DNA of 64,000 bases from Pseudodesulfovibrio alkaliphilus. GTDB taxonomy: Bacteria > Desulfobacterota > Desulfovibrionia > Desulfovibrionales > Desulfovibrionaceae. The stretch is taken from the NCBI RefSeq assembly GCF_009729555.1, contig NZ_WODC01000002.1, positions 1 through 64,000 on the forward strand. The letters run 5' to 3'. Below, in pieces: positions 21,813 to 30,134 of this stretch (position 1 is the stretch's first letter; each line of letters begins with the position of its first letter). The position numbers were made by a program, and so were the translations under genes. The notes beneath the pieces were generated by a model. It was not told where the DNA came from. It ran no database searches and saw only the letters and a program-made list of their open reading frames with translations.

Positions 21813-21968
21813 CGTATCCGCGCCATATTAGTGTGTCAAGGGGCTCTTGGGAATTTGTTTGTGTCTATTTGAGACACTCTTTTTACAAAAAAGGAAAGGG
21901 GGTTTGCTGGCACCAAGGCAATCAGCGGCGGCCCAATGGGCCGTCGTGCGCCGGGGAGGGCGCGAAAA

Positions 21969-22769
21969 CTAGTCCACTCTCGGGGCCCGCAGTCGCCAGC
22001 TGTGGGCGTAGACCGCCAGCGTGTTCTCACGGATGCGCCCGATGAGGGTGATGTTGTTGTCCTCGGCGAACTGGATGCCGGAGCTGGTGGCGGCGGAGAA
22101 ACCGCACAGGATGGGGATATTGGCGGTCGCGGCCTTGATGGTCAGCTCCAAGGCGAGCCGGGAGGAGAGCATGGCTATGGCCGCCCTTGCCAGGGACCCT
22201 TCGAGGAGTGCCCGTCCGATGGCCTTGTCAAAGGCGTTGTGCCGTCCGACATCCTCGCCATAAGAGAGCAGTTCCCCGTGGACGGATATGAGCGCTGCTG
22301 CGTGGGTTGCCCCGGTGTTCTTGAAGAGCTTCTGCCGGTGTTCAAACAGGGCCTTGAATTCGAATATCCGCTCGGGAGCAAGACGCAGCGGATGCGGCGA
22401 GGGAAATATGCGGCGGATGACCTTGGGGGACTTGAGGACCACATCTGCAAGCGAGCCGTTGCGGGGGTGGAAGGCGACATTGAGAATGTCTTCCGGGGTG
22501 CGGATCATGGAGCGCGAGAAGAGATGGCCCGCGATCAGGTTCAGGTCGTCTCCGGGGGTCCGGGCCAGAACCATCTCGGAATGATCCTGAACCCGGATGC
22601 GGATATCCTCTTCCACCGCGATCATGTCCTCGTCAAGCCGCAGCGATCCGGCGGCGTATCGTTGCAGAGACCTTGGACAGACGAGGCTCGGCCGGGGCTG
22701 GCCGTCGATCCCTTCTGGCCGTGGTGCTTCTCCTACGCATTTGAAGGCGCGCAGCGGCATGGTGGTCAT
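21969..22769 (-). CDS. fdhD: Formate dehydrogenase accessory protein FdhD
   Basis: 266 residues. FdhD passes sulfur from a cysteine desulfurase to the molybdenum cofactor of formate dehydrogenase. Family blocks are clear: TGATHAAAL, YGEDVGRHNAFDKAIG, SSRLALEL and the C-terminal AFVYAH-like LAVYAHSWRL. The CxxC loop I expect before TGxTHAAAL is missing: that segment reads IRRIFPSPHPLRL with no cysteine. Start is ATG 22769 or ATG 22760; the first is kept. It follows fdhE by 12 bases and closes the fdh operon. Confidence 0.9.
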   Translation of the reverse strand: MTTMPLRAFKCVGEAPRPEGIDGQPRPSLVCPRSLQRYAAGSLRLDEDMIAVEEDIRIRVQDHSEMVLARTPGDDLNLIAGHLFSRSMIRTPEDILNVAFHPRNGSLADVVLKSPKVIRRIFPSPHPLRLAPERIFEFKALFEHRQKLFKNTGATHAAALISVHGELLSYGEDVGRHNAFDKAIGRALLEGSLARAAIAMLSSRLALELTIKAATANIPILCGFSAATSSGIQFAEDNNITLIGRIRENTLAVYAHSWRLRAPRVD

Positions 22770-22781
22770 CCTCTGTCTTTC

Positions 22782-23699
22782 CTACCCATCAAAGCTGTTC
22801 CACAGTGTGCGCGTGATGGGGGTCAACTTGTTCTGGTGTGCAAAAATGTCCAGATGGATGAGGCCCATCTGGGCCACATCAAGCTGCGGGGGCGGGTCGC
22901 ACTCGCGCATGTCTATGCTCAGGCAGTAGGTGTTGCACTTGCGACACGCCTCGATTCGCTCGTTGCCGACGCCTTCCACGGTCAGAATCTCCCGCGTCTC
23001 GCTGTCGTCGTTGCCGCATGCGGCGCAGGCGTTGCGCTTGACGCGCCACTCATGCCCGCACAGGGAGCAGTGGAGATATTTCTTGCCTCCGCCGCTCACC
23101 AGGTGGTCGAGCCCTGTGGACTCCTTGAAGGAAAGAAAGGCGATGGACGGAGACGAGCCACATACCGGGCAATGGCCCTGATTCCAGGAGTGCCTGGCAA
23201 GGGGCTCGCCCAGGCTGTCCGCAAGGACGGTCAAGGCTGGAGAGAGGATGCTTTCGGAAACAAACAGCAGGATGCCGGCTGAAACCGTTTCGAGTTTTAC
23301 GGAGGTGTCCTCGAAAAACTTCCAATTGCCTTCAATGCGTGCCTGGGCGAGTCCCGAGAGGAGAGGCGGATCGGCAGGGAGGGCGGCCAGGGCCTCGCCC
23401 GCTGCCTTGTCAAGATGGAGCACAGAGATCAGCCTTGGCAGCAGGGTTTTGGCCGACGTTTGGAACAGCGGCAGCCAGGGGGCGAGATCGGCCCCGGCCA
23501 GGACAGGAGCCCCGGCAGCGAGCTTGGCCCCGTCGACCTCGGGCGGAGGGGGAGCCATGGCGGTCAGTTGGTCGTACAGCTCGGCTCTGCCAAGGAACAG
23601 TGGGCCGAACCTGTCGACCAGCTCCCGGTACGCAGGCACACGCTGCTTCATGGTTTCCAAAGTCGCCGTGACCGCCTGCCTTGCTGTTGCTGATGTCAT
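22782..23699 (-). CDS. fdhE: Formate dehydrogenase accessory protein FdhE
   Basis: 305 residues with the rubredoxin-like cysteine pairs of FdhE: CPVCG, CSLCG, CAACG and CRKC, all in the C-terminal half. FdhE is needed for assembly of active formate dehydrogenase and binds the catalytic subunit. ATG 23699 is preceded by AGGGAG and yields MTSATARQAV; an upstream in-frame start lacks a ribosome-binding site. It lies between fdhB and fdhD on the same strand. Confidence 0.9.
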   Translation of the reverse strand: MTSATARQAVTATLETMKQRVPAYRELVDRFGPLFLGRAELYDQLTAMAPPPPEVDGAKLAAGAPVLAGADLAPWLPLFQTSAKTLLPRLISVLHLDKAAGEALAALPADPPLLSGLAQARIEGNWKFFEDTSVKLETVSAGILLFVSESILSPALTVLADSLGEPLARHSWNQGHCPVCGSSPSIAFLSFKESTGLDHLVSGGGKKYLHCSLCGHEWRVKRNACAACGNDDSETREILTVEGVGNERIEACRKCNTYCLSIDMRECDPPPQLDVAQMGLIHLDIFAHQNKLTPITRTLWNSFDG

Positions 23700-23767
23700 G
23701 GGTGCTCCCTGTGGGCCCCGGGTCCGGACCGCCATCGGCTCTCCGGTCCCGGGGCGCGGTTGTGTGT

Positions 23768-24499
23768 CTACGCCTTGACCATGGCCTTGAAGGGCCGGGC
23801 CAGGGTGGCCAGGAACTGCTTCTTGGTCAGCGGGCCCATGGACGCCTGGGCGACGGCATGGGTGTGATAGTTCTCGGGCGCGTCGGTCAGCAGGTAGATG
23901 ACGTTCACTTCTCTTGGATCAGTGAGCACCGCCTTGGGCCAAGTCTTTTTGACCGTGGCCAGACGGGATTCGGCCAGCTTGAGCATGTCCTCGCGTTCGC
24001 CAAAGCGCATGGCCCCGGTGGGGCAGACCTTGACGCAGACGGGCAGCAGACCTCTTTGCACCCGCTCGTTGCACATGGTGCACTTGGCGAGCAGGCCGGT
24101 CTTCGGGTCGCGTCTGGGGATGTCGTACGGGCACGACTCGCGCACCTGCTCGAACTCCTCCGCACTGAAGGCCGTGGTTTTGTCGGTGAAGATCACCGCC
24201 CCGGTCTCCTCGTCGTGGACAATGGTATCCTCATGGTAGATGTCGCCTATCTCCTTGCAGGGCGGCACCTCGCAGTGTCGGCACTGGTCCGGGAAGAAGT
24301 TCCACCGGATCACGTCGTTTTCGAGATGCTCGCTGAATCTGACGAGCTTGTAGTTGTTGGGGTTGAGGTCGGGCGGGTTCTGGTGGCTCCCCCATTGCCT
24401 GGTCTGGTTGGCGGGAAGCTCGTGCCATTCCTTGCATGCTATCTGACAGCCGCGGCACGCTGTGCAGCGGGATGTATCGATCAAAAACGCCTTTGGCAT
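23768..24499 (-). CDS. fdhB: Formate dehydrogenase iron-sulfur (beta) subunit
   Basis: 243-residue ferredoxin-like electron-transfer subunit. Cysteine groups for four [4Fe-4S] clusters are visible: CTACRGCQIAC (C12, C15, C18, C22), CRHCEVPPC, CTMCNERV with CVKVC, and CPY further along. It has no signal peptide, so it should travel with the Tat-exported alpha subunit. ATG 24499 has AAGGAGA upstream and gives MPKAFLIDTSRCTACRGC, the family start. It lies 49 bases after fdhA. Confidence 0.95.
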   Translation of the reverse strand: MPKAFLIDTSRCTACRGCQIACKEWHELPANQTRQWGSHQNPPDLNPNNYKLVRFSEHLENDVIRWNFFPDQCRHCEVPPCKEIGDIYHEDTIVHDEETGAVIFTDKTTAFSAEEFEQVRESCPYDIPRRDPKTGLLAKCTMCNERVQRGLLPVCVKVCPTGAMRFGEREDMLKLAESRLATVKKTWPKAVLTDPREVNVIYLLTDAPENYHTHAVAQASMGPLTKKQFLATLARPFKAMVKA

Positions 24500-24548
24500 G
24501 ACGGTCTCCTTTTGGTCATCGGGCGGCGCGGGCCGCCCGGTGCGGTCG

Positions 24549-27500
24549 TTAGGTTGCAAGCTCGGTGAGCTTGTCGGCCTTGCGGATGTTCACGCAGCAC
24601 GCCTTGAATTCCGGGATGGTGGTGTTGGGGTCGCCCACCCAGGACGTGAGCCTGTTGGTGGAGTCGCCCGTACCCGGAGTCGTCCAGCCGAAGCAGAACG
24701 GCATGCCGATTTCGTGAATGGTCCGACCGTGTACCTTGAGGGGACGCATGCGGATGGTGACCATGGCTATGGCCTCCACGCGTCCGCGTATGCTTTCGAC
24801 GATCACGCCGTCGCCGTTCTTGATGCCCTTTTCCTGTGCCAGTTCCGGGCTCATCTCCACATAGAGCTGTGGTTCGGCTTCGAGCAGGTTGGGGATGTTT
24901 CTGGTTTCGCCGCCGCCGCACCAGTGCTCGGTCACGTTGTAGGTGGTCAGCACGATGGGGTAGTTCGGGTCCGCGGGCTTGGCCAGCTTGTCCATGTCGC
25001 TGGACATGAACTTGTAGACCGGGCTGCTGAGCTGTCTGGAGAACAGGTTGTTGTTCACCGGGGTCTCCACCGGCTCGTAATGCTCGGAGAAAGGACCGTC
25101 CATGCGGCCCGGGCCATACAGCTGCCCGCCTCCGTGCACGGTCATGATGAACGGCATCTTGCCGTTGCCGGTGGCCAGCGGTGGCCAGCCGCCGTCGGGC
25201 ACGTCACCCACCCACTTGCCGTCCTTCCATTTGATGACGGCCTTGGCCGGGTTGTACGGCTTGCCGTTGAGGTCCACCGAGGCGCGATTGTAAAGGACGC
25301 GGCGGTTGACCGGCCAGCACCATGCCCAGTTGGGATACAGGCCGATGGCTTTTTGCATCTCTGTCTGGGTGGTGTCGCGCCGTTTGGCCTTGTTGCCGTC
25401 CTCTTCGGTGAAGCTGCCCGTGTAAAGCCAATGCAGGCTTGCGGTCGAGCCGTCGTCCTGCAGGGCGGTGAAGGAGGGCACCAGTTGCCCCTTCCTGTAG
25501 AGTTTGTCGCCCACCCTGGTGTCCCTGGTGAAGCGGCCGTTTATCCGGGCGCAAAGTTCATCGGGATCGTACTTGTCCGGGTAGTCGAGCTTGAGCACGG
25601 CCTCGGGGAGCGTACCGCCCTCCTTGGCGTAGAGGGCCTTGACCCGCTGCATGATGCCCACGAACATGTCGCCGAAGGACTTGGCCTCAAAGGCAGGCGG
25701 AACCACCTGGTAATGCCAGAGCAGCCAGCGGCCCGAGTTGGTGACGGACCCTTCTTTTTCCAGCCGGTGGGCCGAGGGCAGCAGGAACACCTCGGTCTTG
25801 ATCTTTTTCGGATCAGCGCCTGGCCGCTGCCAGTTGTCCGTGGTTTCCGAGTGATGCAGTTCCGAGGCCACCAGCCAGTCCAGGTTGTCCAGCGCCCTGC
25901 GCACCTTGTTGGTGTTGGGGATGCTGTTCATGGGGTTGAGGCCGATGATGATGCCGCCGCGGATCTGGTTTTTGTACATGCGGTCGAAAAGGTACATGTA
26001 GGAGTAGTCCCCGCCCTTCTCGATCTTGGGAAGCAGTTCGTAGCAGAAGCCGTTTTCAGCGGTGGCGTTGTCGCCGAACCACGCCTTGAGCAGACTGGTG
26101 AAGTACTTGGGCTTGTTCTGCCACCAGTTGGCCGAGAGCGGGTCCCTGCTCACCGGGGTGGTGCCCTTGACGTAGTCGGCGTAGGTCTGCCACTCGTTGT
26201 GCGGCATGTCCATGTAGCCGGGAATGATGTGATACAGCAGGGCGTGGTCCGTGGACCCCTGGACGTTAGGCTCGCCGCGCAGGGCGTTGATGCCGCCGCC
26301 GGCCACGCCGATGTTGCCCAGCAGCAGCTGGATGATGGCTGCGGACCGGATGTTCTGGACACCCACGGTGTGCTGGGTCCAGCCCAGGGCATACATGACG
26401 GTGCCAGCCTTGTCGGGTTTGCCGGTGGCTGAGAAGGCCTTGTAAACCTTGAGCAGGTTCTCGGCGCTCACACCCGTGGTGGCGGAGACGGCGTCAATGC
26501 CGTAGCGCGAGTAGTGCTTTTTCATGAGCTGGAAGACACAGCGCGGGTTCTTGAGGGTCTTGTCCCTCCTGGGTACGCCGTTTTCGTCCATCTCAAAGCC
26601 CCATTTGCTTTTGTCGTAGGACCGGGTCTTGGCGTCGTAGCCCGTGAACAGGCCGTCCTTGAAACCGAAGTCCTTGCCCACAATGAGCGAGGCGTTGGTG
26701 TATTCGACCACGTACTCCTTGAAATAGGCGCCGTTGTCGATGATGTGCTTGATCATGCCCCCGAGAAAGGCGATGTCCGTGCCGGACCGAAGAGGGACAT
26801 GGAAGTCCGACCTGGCCGAGGTGCGCGAGAACTTCGGGTCCACGTGCATGACGGTGGCTCCCTTGTCCTTGGCTTCAAGCACCCACTTGAAGGAGATCGG
26901 ATGATGTTCAGCAGCATTGCTGCCCATTATGAGGATTGCATCGGCATTCTTGATGTCGATCCAGTGGTTGGTCATCGCACCGCGTCCGAACGACTCTCCC
27001 AGAGCCGCAACTGTGGCGCTGTGTCAGATACGCGCCTGGTGGTCCATGTGGACGACGCCCAGGCCGCGCATCGCCTGATGGGCGATGGCGCATTCCTCGT
27101 TGCCTGCGTGGGAGGTGCCCAGCAGGAACATGGATTCGAGCCGGTTGACGGTGTCACCTTTCTCGTTTTTGAGGATCAGGTCCTTGTCGCGGGTGTCCTT
27201 GATGCGGCGAGCGATGCGCTCGAACATCCAGTCCCAGCTCTTCTCTTCCCACTTGTCGCTGTAGGGGGCGCGGTACAGGGGCTTTTGCAGCCGGTGGTGG
27301 CTGGTGGTCATGCTCAGCATGGCCGCGCCCTTGGCGCACAGCGAACCCTCGTTGATGGGGTAGTCCGGATCGCCCTCTGTGCTGACGAGCTTGCCGTCCC
27401 TGACATACCCGATGATGTGGCAGCTCACGGAACAGAACGGACAGACTGTCACCACCTCTTTGGCGCCGGAGATCTTGAGATCTCCCGCATAGGCCCGCAC

Positions 27501-27590
27501 CGGGGTCAGATTGACTCCGAGCTGCCCGAGGGTGAGACACGCCGCTCCGGAGCCTGCGAGCTTCATGAAGCTTCGGCGGTCGATTTTCAT
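24549..27590 (-). CDS. fdhA: Selenocysteine-containing formate dehydrogenase alpha subunit
   Basis: 1013 residues when the in-frame TGA at 27026-27024 is read as selenocysteine (residue 189); without it the gene would seem split in two. The residues around it (DHQARI-Sec-HSATVAALGESFGRGAMTNHW) match the active-site loop of Mo/W formate dehydrogenases, where Sec binds the metal. Seen: Tat signal (RRSFMK, then a hydrophobic stretch and AYA), [4Fe-4S] ligands C50, C53, C57, C85, and the C-terminal pterin domain. A periplasmic Desulfovibrio FdhAB enzyme is implied; metal choice (W or Mo) cannot be told. No cytochrome c3 subunit gene follows. Confidence 0.95.
26990..27026 (-). promoter_or_regulatory. 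Selenocysteine codon and SECIS-like hairpin
   Basis: Directly after the TGA, CCACAG (27016-27011) can pair with CUCUGG (27004-26999) with one mismatch around the loop UUGCGG. Bacterial SECIS elements are hairpins in this position with a G/U-bearing apical loop. Position and loop fit; folding energy was not computed. Confidence 0.6.
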
Positions 27591-27691
27591 ACCTGTGGCC
27601 TCCTTGGTCTATGCCGCGCCCCTTGGCGCCCGGCAGTGTTGCGTTTCGAACAGACGATGTTCGGATACTGCCACCATAGCATAAAATCTTT

Positions 27692-27720
27692 TTATATCAA
27701 TATGTTATATTTAACACAAC
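27692..27720 (-). promoter_or_regulatory. Probable sigma-70 promoter of the fdh operon
   Basis: On the minus strand TTGTGT (27720-27715) and TATAAA (27697-27692) are separated by 17 bases. GTTAAATATAAC, an imperfect palindrome, lies in the spacer and could be an operator. The start codon is about 100 bases downstream. Confidence 0.5.
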
Positions 27721-27739
27721 GGCTGAGAAGGGGCGCGGC

Positions 27740-28126
27740 TCATTCGTATTTTTCCAGAGAGAAGGGAAGCATTTCCCGGCTCTTGCACAGGGCGTAGCTT
27801 TCGACCTCGCGATACCACTGGTCAAAGCTCTTGGCGATGCCGCTTCCATAGGCGGTGAGATGATACCCGGCGCGTCTGCTGTCAGCCCGTTCGATGAGCT
27901 TTCTGCCGATCAACTCCTCGGTGGTCTTGATCTTTCCCCAGGCTCCCCGGTAGGACATGCCCAGCGCCTCGGCCGCGGCCTTGAGCGAGCCGCACCGCTC
28001 CACCTGGCGGAGCAGTTGCAGGCGGCCCAGGCCGAAAAGCACTCCCTCCTTGGTTTCAAACCAGAGGTGCATGCGCATGGTCGGGCAAACGGTCTCGGCG
28101 CAATGGTTGGTTTCGGCGATCTGCAT
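27740..28126 (-). CDS. ModE-like DNA-binding protein lacking a metal-binding domain
   Basis: 128 residues with a LysR/ModE-type winged helix: LGRLQLLRQVERCGSLKAAA, then LGMSYRGAWGKIKTTEELIGRKLIERA, about residues 33-80. ModE proteins use this fold to control molybdenum genes but also have C-terminal TOBE domains that bind molybdate; here only about 45 residues follow the helix-turn-helix, so sensing must differ or be absent. It may use the N-terminal cysteines (NHCAETVCP). Its GGAGG overlaps the previous stop, so it is coupled to the FmdE-MoeA fusion gene. A natural candidate to bind the island dyads, unproven. Confidence 0.8.
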   Translation of the reverse strand: MQIAETNHCAETVCPTMRMHLWFETKEGVLFGLGRLQLLRQVERCGSLKAAAEALGMSYRGAWGKIKTTEELIGRKLIERADSRRAGYHLTAYGSGIAKSFDQWYREVESYALCKSREMLPFSLEKYE

Positions 28127-28129
28127 GGC

Positions 28130-29788
28130 TTACCTCCCGAAGGGGCACTTGGGGAAAGTGCAGGACGTACACTCCATGCACATTCCGCCATTGCCCAGTT
28201 TGGCGATGAGGGACCGGGTGATGGGCATGTCCGCCAGGAGGCGGGGCAACAGGAGGTCAAGGCTGGTGGTCTTGTGGAACAATGCGCAGGCCGGCACACC
28301 GAGGACTCGGGCCCGGCCGATGCGGCCGGTCAGGGTCATGGCCCCCGGCAGGATCGGCATGCCGTGCAGGGCGTCGGTCAGCCCGGCTTCCACCAGTCCC
28401 TGCCGGGTCACGTCGTCGGGATCGACGGAGAGACCCGCCGTGGTGATGATCAGGTCGCAGCCCAGTGTTTCCAGCTCCCTGGCGGCTGCCGCGATCTTGC
28501 CAGCCTGGTCGGGCGTGATCCGCGTATGGGCGATGACCCCGCCGAAGTGGGCGATCTTGGCCTCAATCACTTCGGCGAACCGATCCTCCACCAGCCCCTT
28601 GAATACCTCGTTGCCCGTGATGAGCAGGCCGACCCTGGCCTTGCGCAACGGTGCCACCGAGAACAGGGGGCCGGAGCCAAGGATGGTCAGCGCCTTGTGG
28701 AAGGTGTCGGTGTCGAGAAACAGCGGAATGGCCCGGGTGGCCGCCACCCGGTGGCCTTGGCGGATCAGGCTGTGGCCGCGACGGCAGGCGGCCATCACGC
28801 CGGACAGGGAATTGAAGGCCTCCAGCAGGGGCTCGTTGACAACGATCATGCCGTCGCTGCGTGCTACCATGTTCACGCGGCCCTCGCGGGGAGCGCCCTC
28901 GGCGGCTACGCCCGCTCCGCACATGAGCCGCGCAAAGGCGCTGGCCGCGTCATCCTCGTGGATGAAGCCTTCCGGGGCCTCCTGATCCACATACACGGAG
29001 AAGCGGCCCATCTGCTGCAAGCGACAGATGTCGCCCGCCGTCACCACATGGCCGCGGGAGAACTCCACGCCTTTGGATTTTCCGGGAACGATGCGCGTCA
29101 TGTCGTGCAGTACGCGCCTGCCGACGCTCTGGTCCACCGGGGTCGAGGGGATGGCCGCCTCGACAGGCACTGCCATTGCGGCGGTCTTTCTGTCCATGTA
29201 CGGCGAATCGCCGCCGCAACCGCGGCAAATGGCGCCATGAAAAGAAGGATAGGCGTCGCCGCAGAGCGGGCAGATGGCGATGGCTCCCTTGCTCCGTTTG
29301 TGGACGACCTCGGGCTTGACCTGCACAGGGGCCGCGGCGAGCATCTCGGGACCGTGCTCCCGAATCTCGCGGCGGAGGGCGTCAGAGTCCTGTTGGCTCT
29401 TGGGTCTGGTTTTCATCAGCCAGCACGCGGTGTGCGGGAAGTCGGCGAGTCTGGCCGGATCGAGTCTGATCCGGACGCCCTCCCCGGTGCCCTTGTCGAA
29501 CAGGGACAGGGCGTACACGCCCGTGTTCCAGACACGCAGCCAGCCGTTGCCGATGGTACACGGGGTCAGCAGCTGAATCGCATCGGGCAGACACCACGAG
29601 GTCTCACTTACCGCGTCAAAGAGCACCCCCACGGGTATGTGCCGTTTGGCTTCCTCCACCATGTACCCGCCCAGCAGCAGCCCTGGTGCCGGATAGTTGT
29701 GAAACCATGTGGCCAGATCGACGAATGCGTCGAAAGAAAAAGTGTTCCGGGGAGTTGTCGAAGGTTTTCTGACGGTTTGCGTGTGCAT
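28130..29788 (-). CDS. FmdE domain / zinc ribbon / MoeA-like fusion protein
   Basis: 552 residues in three parts. Residues 1 to ~180 resemble FmdE of formylmethanofuran dehydrogenase (PGLLLGGYMVEEAKRHIPVG), although the usual FHGHxCPG reads FHNYPAPG. A zinc ribbon follows (CPLCGDAYPSFHGAICRGCGG, ~193-213). The remainder is MoeA-like (LHDMTRIVPGKSKGVEF, VGLLITGNEVFKG, LIITTAGLSVDPDD) and ends in CMECTSCTFPKCPFGR, the cysteine tail of the paralogue at 20629-21645. It probably handles or inserts the metal for the tungsten/molybdenum enzymes. A perfect island dyad lies 20 bases upstream of the start. Confidence 0.8.
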   Translation of the reverse strand: MHTQTVRKPSTTPRNTFSFDAFVDLATWFHNYPAPGLLLGGYMVEEAKRHIPVGVLFDAVSETSWCLPDAIQLLTPCTIGNGWLRVWNTGVYALSLFDKGTGEGVRIRLDPARLADFPHTACWLMKTRPKSQQDSDALRREIREHGPEMLAAAPVQVKPEVVHKRSKGAIAICPLCGDAYPSFHGAICRGCGGDSPYMDRKTAAMAVPVEAAIPSTPVDQSVGRRVLHDMTRIVPGKSKGVEFSRGHVVTAGDICRLQQMGRFSVYVDQEAPEGFIHEDDAASAFARLMCGAGVAAEGAPREGRVNMVARSDGMIVVNEPLLEAFNSLSGVMAACRRGHSLIRQGHRVAATRAIPLFLDTDTFHKALTILGSGPLFSVAPLRKARVGLLITGNEVFKGLVEDRFAEVIEAKIAHFGGVIAHTRITPDQAGKIAAAARELETLGCDLIITTAGLSVDPDDVTRQGLVEAGLTDALHGMPILPGAMTLTGRIGRARVLGVPACALFHKTTSLDLLLPRLLADMPITRSLIAKLGNGGMCMECTSCTFPKCPFGR

Positions 29789-30134
29789 GATCTTCTCCAG
29801 GGGGATCGTTATGCCCGATTTGGCATAATGAACCTCTAGGGAGAATCACCGAGATGCACAACACAGCCAGACTTGATTGAGGTTTGGCACCGAGCTCTGG
29901 GCAACCGTTTGTTTTTAAAGACAGTAATTATTGTCTGATTGGGGGGCGATTCGTGGTTCTTGGATTGCCGTGTTTCGAGAGCAGCGGCGGGCGCCATGCC
30001 GTCCCGGCCGCGTGTCGAAGGGAGGGAACACGCGACTCGGGGGCAGGGCCATTGGCCGGACCCGGCGAATCCGGGCCTCAGGCGAGGGGCGCTCGGGCTC
30101 AGGCTCTTGGGGCGGATGTCTTTTGCCGCCTCTG
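29789..30134 (-). promoter_or_regulatory. Control region of the fmdE-moeA / modE-like operon
   Basis: This 346-base gap carries the perfect dyad at 29809-29828 and a second near-palindrome at 29919-29936 (AGACAGTAATTATTGTCT, 16 of 18 symmetric). I see no gene in it. No clear terminator for the aldehyde dehydrogenase gene was found. Confidence 0.5.
29809..29828. promoter_or_regulatory. Island dyad site 3 (perfect copy)
   Basis: TTATGCC-CGATTT-GGCATAA is a perfect 7-bp inverted repeat with a six-base spacer. It ends 20 bases upstream of the start of the FmdE-MoeA fusion, a location that suits repression. Confidence 0.7.

Larger units (their letters stand above)
21646..21968 (-). promoter_or_regulatory. 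Control region of the moeA-like / mop operon
   Basis: This 323-base gap separates fdhD from the moeA-like start. It is AT-rich in the middle and contains two island dyads (21723-21742 and 21793-21812) whose right arms are 70 bases apart, about seven helical turns. CGGCCCA-T-TGGGCCG-type symmetry near 21932-21948 could help end the fdh transcript, but no T tract follows. No gene was seen. Confidence 0.55.

Noticed and set aside
24549-26975. Two separate genes for formate dehydrogenase alpha, or a nonsense mutation
   Set aside because: The segments are in one frame, interrupted only by TGA at the known selenocysteine position, with a hairpin after it. A single selenoprotein gene is the better reading.
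27660-27720. An island dyad or classic ModE box upstream of fdhA
   Set aside because: There are half-site-like pieces (GCATAA, GTTATATT) but none has the 7-6-7 layout or the paired arms of a ModE box.
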